From the NCBI GenBank assembly GCA_019423125.1, contig JAHZBZ010000014.1, forward strand, positions 1-40,028: a stretch of 40,028 bases of DNA, given 5' to 3'. The notes below the pieces were generated by a model, which saw only the letters and a list, made by a program, of their open reading frames with translations, was not told the origin of the DNA and did not search any database. Position numbers and translations under genes: made by a program. This document shows, piece after piece, positions 38,292-40,028 of this stretch. How positions within the stretch are numbered: position 1 is the stretch's first letter; each line of letters begins with the position of its first letter. The DNA comes from Bacillota bacterium (lineage in GTDB: Bacteria > Bacillota > Clostridia > Christensenellales > Borkfalkiaceae).

Positions 38292-38320
38292 GGCGAGGGC
38301 GCGCATCGCGCGCCCTCGCC
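38292..38320 (-). terminator. Probable terminator of cimA
   Basis: GGCGAGGGCGCGC (38292-38304) and GCGCGCCCTCGCC (38308-38320) form 13 perfect pairs around a 3-base loop; on the minus strand GCTTTCTATGTTTT follows. It lies 17 bases past the cimA stop. Confidence 0.7.
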
Positions 38321-38336
38321 GAAGGGTGCAAAGAGC

Positions 38337-39902
38337 TCAGCGGTCGCGCCGCATGAGCGCATAGTCGATGGAATCGGTCAGCGCCTGCCAGCTCGCCGCG
38401 ATGACGTCTTCGGAGACGCCGACGGTGGTCCAGCTGTCGGTGTTGTTGGCGGAGGTGATGAGAACGCGCACCTTTGCCGCGGTCGCCTTGTCCGAATCGA
38501 GCACGCGGACCTTGTAGTCGGTCAGGGTGATGCGCCCGATCTCGGGGTAGAACTCGGCGAGCGCGGAGCGCAGGGCGAGGTCCATGGCGTGGACGGGGCC
38601 TTCGCCGTCGGAAGCGGCGATGCGGGTGATGCCGTTGACGCGGATCTTGATGATCGCCGAGGCGACTTTTCCCTCGATGGCGGGCTGTTCGTTGATGATC
38701 TTATAGCTTATAAGGTCGAACGAGGACTTGTATTTCCCCAGGATCTTTTCGACGAGCAGGACAAAGCTCGCTTCCGCGGCCTCGTACTGATAGCCCGCGA
38801 GCGCGCGCTCTTTGAGCGCGGCGACGATGTCGCCCATTTCCTTGCCGTTTTTGTCCAGGGTGGGGAAATATTTTTTGAGTTTGTCGTAGATGGCGCTCTT
38901 TCCCGAGATCTCGGAGAGCAGGAACTTGCGCTTGTTTCCGATGCGTTCGGGGTCGATGTGCTCGAAGGAGGAGGAGTATTTGAGCACGCCGTCCGCGTGC
39001 ATGCCCGCCTTGTGCGCGAACGCGTTCATGCCGACGTAGGGCTGGTTGGCGGGGATGGCGGTGTTTGCGGTCTCCGCGATGGTCATGGCGCATTCGTAGA
39101 TGTCCTTGAGGTTTTCCTCGGGGATGCACTCATAGCCGCGTTTGAGCTGGAGATTGCAGATGACGGCGGAGAGGTTGGCGTTTCCGCACCGCTCGCCGAA
39201 CCCGAGGAAGGTGCCCTGCACCTGCCGCGCGCCCGCCGCGACTGCCTGGATGGAATCGGCGACGGCGAGCCCGCCGTCGTTGTGGCAGTGGATGGCTACG
39301 ATCGTGTCGGGGAAGCGGTCGGTGACCTTTTTGGTGATGTCGTATGCCTCGTCGGGGAAGATGCCGCCGTTGGTGTCGCAGAGGCACAGGCAGAAGGCGC
39401 CCGCGCGGTGCGCGCGTTCGAGCGCGGCGAAGGCGTAGGCGGGGTCGGTCTTGTACCCGTCGAAGAAGTGTTCGGCGTCGAACACGACCTTTTTGCCGTT
39501 TTCGGCGAGGAAGCGCACGCTCTCTTCGATCATGTCGAGGTTTTCCTCGGGCGTGGCTTTGAGCACGTCCGTCGCGTGGCGGATGTGGCTCTTGCCGAAG
39601 ATGGCGACGTATTCGGTGCCCGCGGCGAGAAGAGATCTCAGGTTTGCGTCCTCGGCGGCGGAAATGCCCTTGCGGCGGGTGGAACCGAACGCGACGATGT
39701 TCGCGCGGCGCAGTTTCATGCCGCTGATGCGCTGGAAAAACTGCATCTCGGCGGGGTTGGAGTAGGGGTTTCCCGCCTCGATGAAGTCCACGCCGAGCCG
39801 ATCGAGCGTCTCGATGACCTTGATCTTGTCGTCGACGGAAAAGGAGATGTTGGCGCCCTGCGCCCCGTCGCGCAGGGTGGAATCGAAGATCTGAAGTTTC
39901 AT
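38337..39902 (-). CDS. cimA: (R)-citramalate synthase, CimA/LeuA-related
   Basis: 521 residues. It condenses pyruvate and acetyl-CoA to citramalate, the first step of the threonine-independent isoleucine route. The HMGL-like TIM barrel opens KLQIFDSTLRDGAQG, then DFIEAGNPYSNP, FDAEHFFDGYKTDP, CLCDTNGG and the metal site HCHNDGGLAVADS; GTFLGFGERCGNANL and NAFAHKAGMHADGVLK complete it. The C-terminal ~130 residues form the regulatory domain (ASAIIKIRVNGITRIAASDGEGPVHAMDLALRSAL) that usually binds isoleucine. Length and the GNPYSNP region fit the CimA subgroup rather than LeuA. ATG 39902 has AAGGAG 11 bases upstream; the frame extends 11 codons further into a dispersed repeat. The partner enzymes LeuCDB are encoded at 17189-20803. 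Confidence 0.9.
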   Translation of the reverse strand: MKLQIFDSTLRDGAQGANISFSVDDKIKVIETLDRLGVDFIEAGNPYSNPAEMQFFQRISGMKLRRANIVAFGSTRRKGISAAEDANLRSLLAAGTEYVAIFGKSHIRHATDVLKATPEENLDMIEESVRFLAENGKKVVFDAEHFFDGYKTDPAYAFAALERAHRAGAFCLCLCDTNGGIFPDEAYDITKKVTDRFPDTIVAIHCHNDGGLAVADSIQAVAAGARQVQGTFLGFGERCGNANLSAVICNLQLKRGYECIPEENLKDIYECAMTIAETANTAIPANQPYVGMNAFAHKAGMHADGVLKYSSSFEHIDPERIGNKRKFLLSEISGKSAIYDKLKKYFPTLDKNGKEMGDIVAALKERALAGYQYEAAEASFVLLVEKILGKYKSSFDLISYKIINEQPAIEGKVASAIIKIRVNGITRIAASDGEGPVHAMDLALRSALAEFYPEIGRITLTDYKVRVLDSDKATAAKVRVLITSANNTDSWTTVGVSEDVIAASWQALTDSIDYALMRRDR

Positions 39903-39913
39903 GAAAAAAGTTT

Positions 39914-40013
39914 CTCCTTCGCGCGAATCTCGCAAAAGAGATGCTGCGATTCGCTTGAGATTGAAGGGACATGCGCCGCACGCCTGCGGCTGACGGCGTT
40001 TTTCCCCTCTGCG
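39914..40013 (-). repeat. Second copy of the structured repeat, in the cimA leader
   Basis: Read on the minus strand, 100 bases match 12685-12784 without gaps and with 12 differences. The first 40 bases are identical (CGCAGAGGGGAAAAACGCCG onward). The AAGGAG at the end of the copy is the likely ribosome binding site of cimA. The copy extends to the window edge region, so the full element upstream of cimA is not visible. Here a stem GCGAATC...GATTCGC replaces GCATTTC...GAAACGC of the other copy. Confidence 0.9.
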
Positions 40014-40028
40014 AAAATGTTTAAGGGC

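Overview
The window looks like a chromosomal stretch from a GC-rich low-G+C-lineage relative (Firmicutes, class Clostridia). The reasons are the rpsF-ssb-rpsR operon, SepF paired with the YggS-type PLP protein, a DUF4250 protein, a CimA-type citramalate synthase, strong AGGAG ribosome binding sites and textbook TTGACA/TATAAT promoters. A Christensenellales-like gut bacterium would fit, but that is inference. No tRNA, CRISPR array or recognisable transposase, integrase or phage gene was seen.

Layout. 1-950: the 3' end of a 5S rRNA (end of an rRNA operon), its terminators, a ~163-bp tandem repeat and a DUF4250 gene. 1429-3156: a promoter, an SLC13/ion-transporter-type permease with an N-terminal 15-residue repeat tract, and a terminator. 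3293-5323: a SnoaL-like protein and the rpsF-ssb-rpsR operon. 5344-11296 (minus): cca-rmuC, then a small beta-rich protein with a possibly leaderless promoter, followed by a 914-residue surface protein. 11297-13033: no convincing gene, but three degenerate copies of a structured repeat whose hairpin stems change by paired substitutions. 13034-15607: lipid kinase and CPA1-type antiporter. 15952-17041: yggS-sepF. 17147-20803: leuC-leuD-(unknown membrane protein)-leuB, divergent from a LysR gene through overlapping promoters that share a palindrome. 21808-25493: two glycosyltransferase genes, the second a GT2/CDP-glycerol glycerophosphotransferase fusion. 38337-39902: cimA, whose leader carries an 88%-identical copy of part of the 12.7-kb repeat.

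Between 25882 and 37388 lies an ~11.5-kb AT-richer island. It holds two permuted-domain GH3 beta-glycosidases with an InlB-repeat lipoprotein between them, a structured leader RNA with a terminator, an amber-interrupted lipoprotein, a LytTR response regulator and a truncated GHKL kinase. The island splits a lipoprotein gene: the 5' part is at 37645-37389 and the continuation at 25881-25658. Both edges carry TTCGC, and removing the island with one copy of TTCGC rejoins the two parts in frame (...TVIPA-KGHDLGEW...).

How the genes work together. CimA plus LeuC, LeuD and LeuB would give the citramalate route from pyruvate to 2-oxobutyrate (isoleucine precursor); LeuCDB also serve leucine, but no leuA is in the window. 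The divergent LysR probably regulates leuCDB. The glycosyltransferases probably act on a cell-wall or surface polymer. The island probably adds cell-surface hydrolysis of beta-linked oligosaccharides, with its own decayed signalling module.
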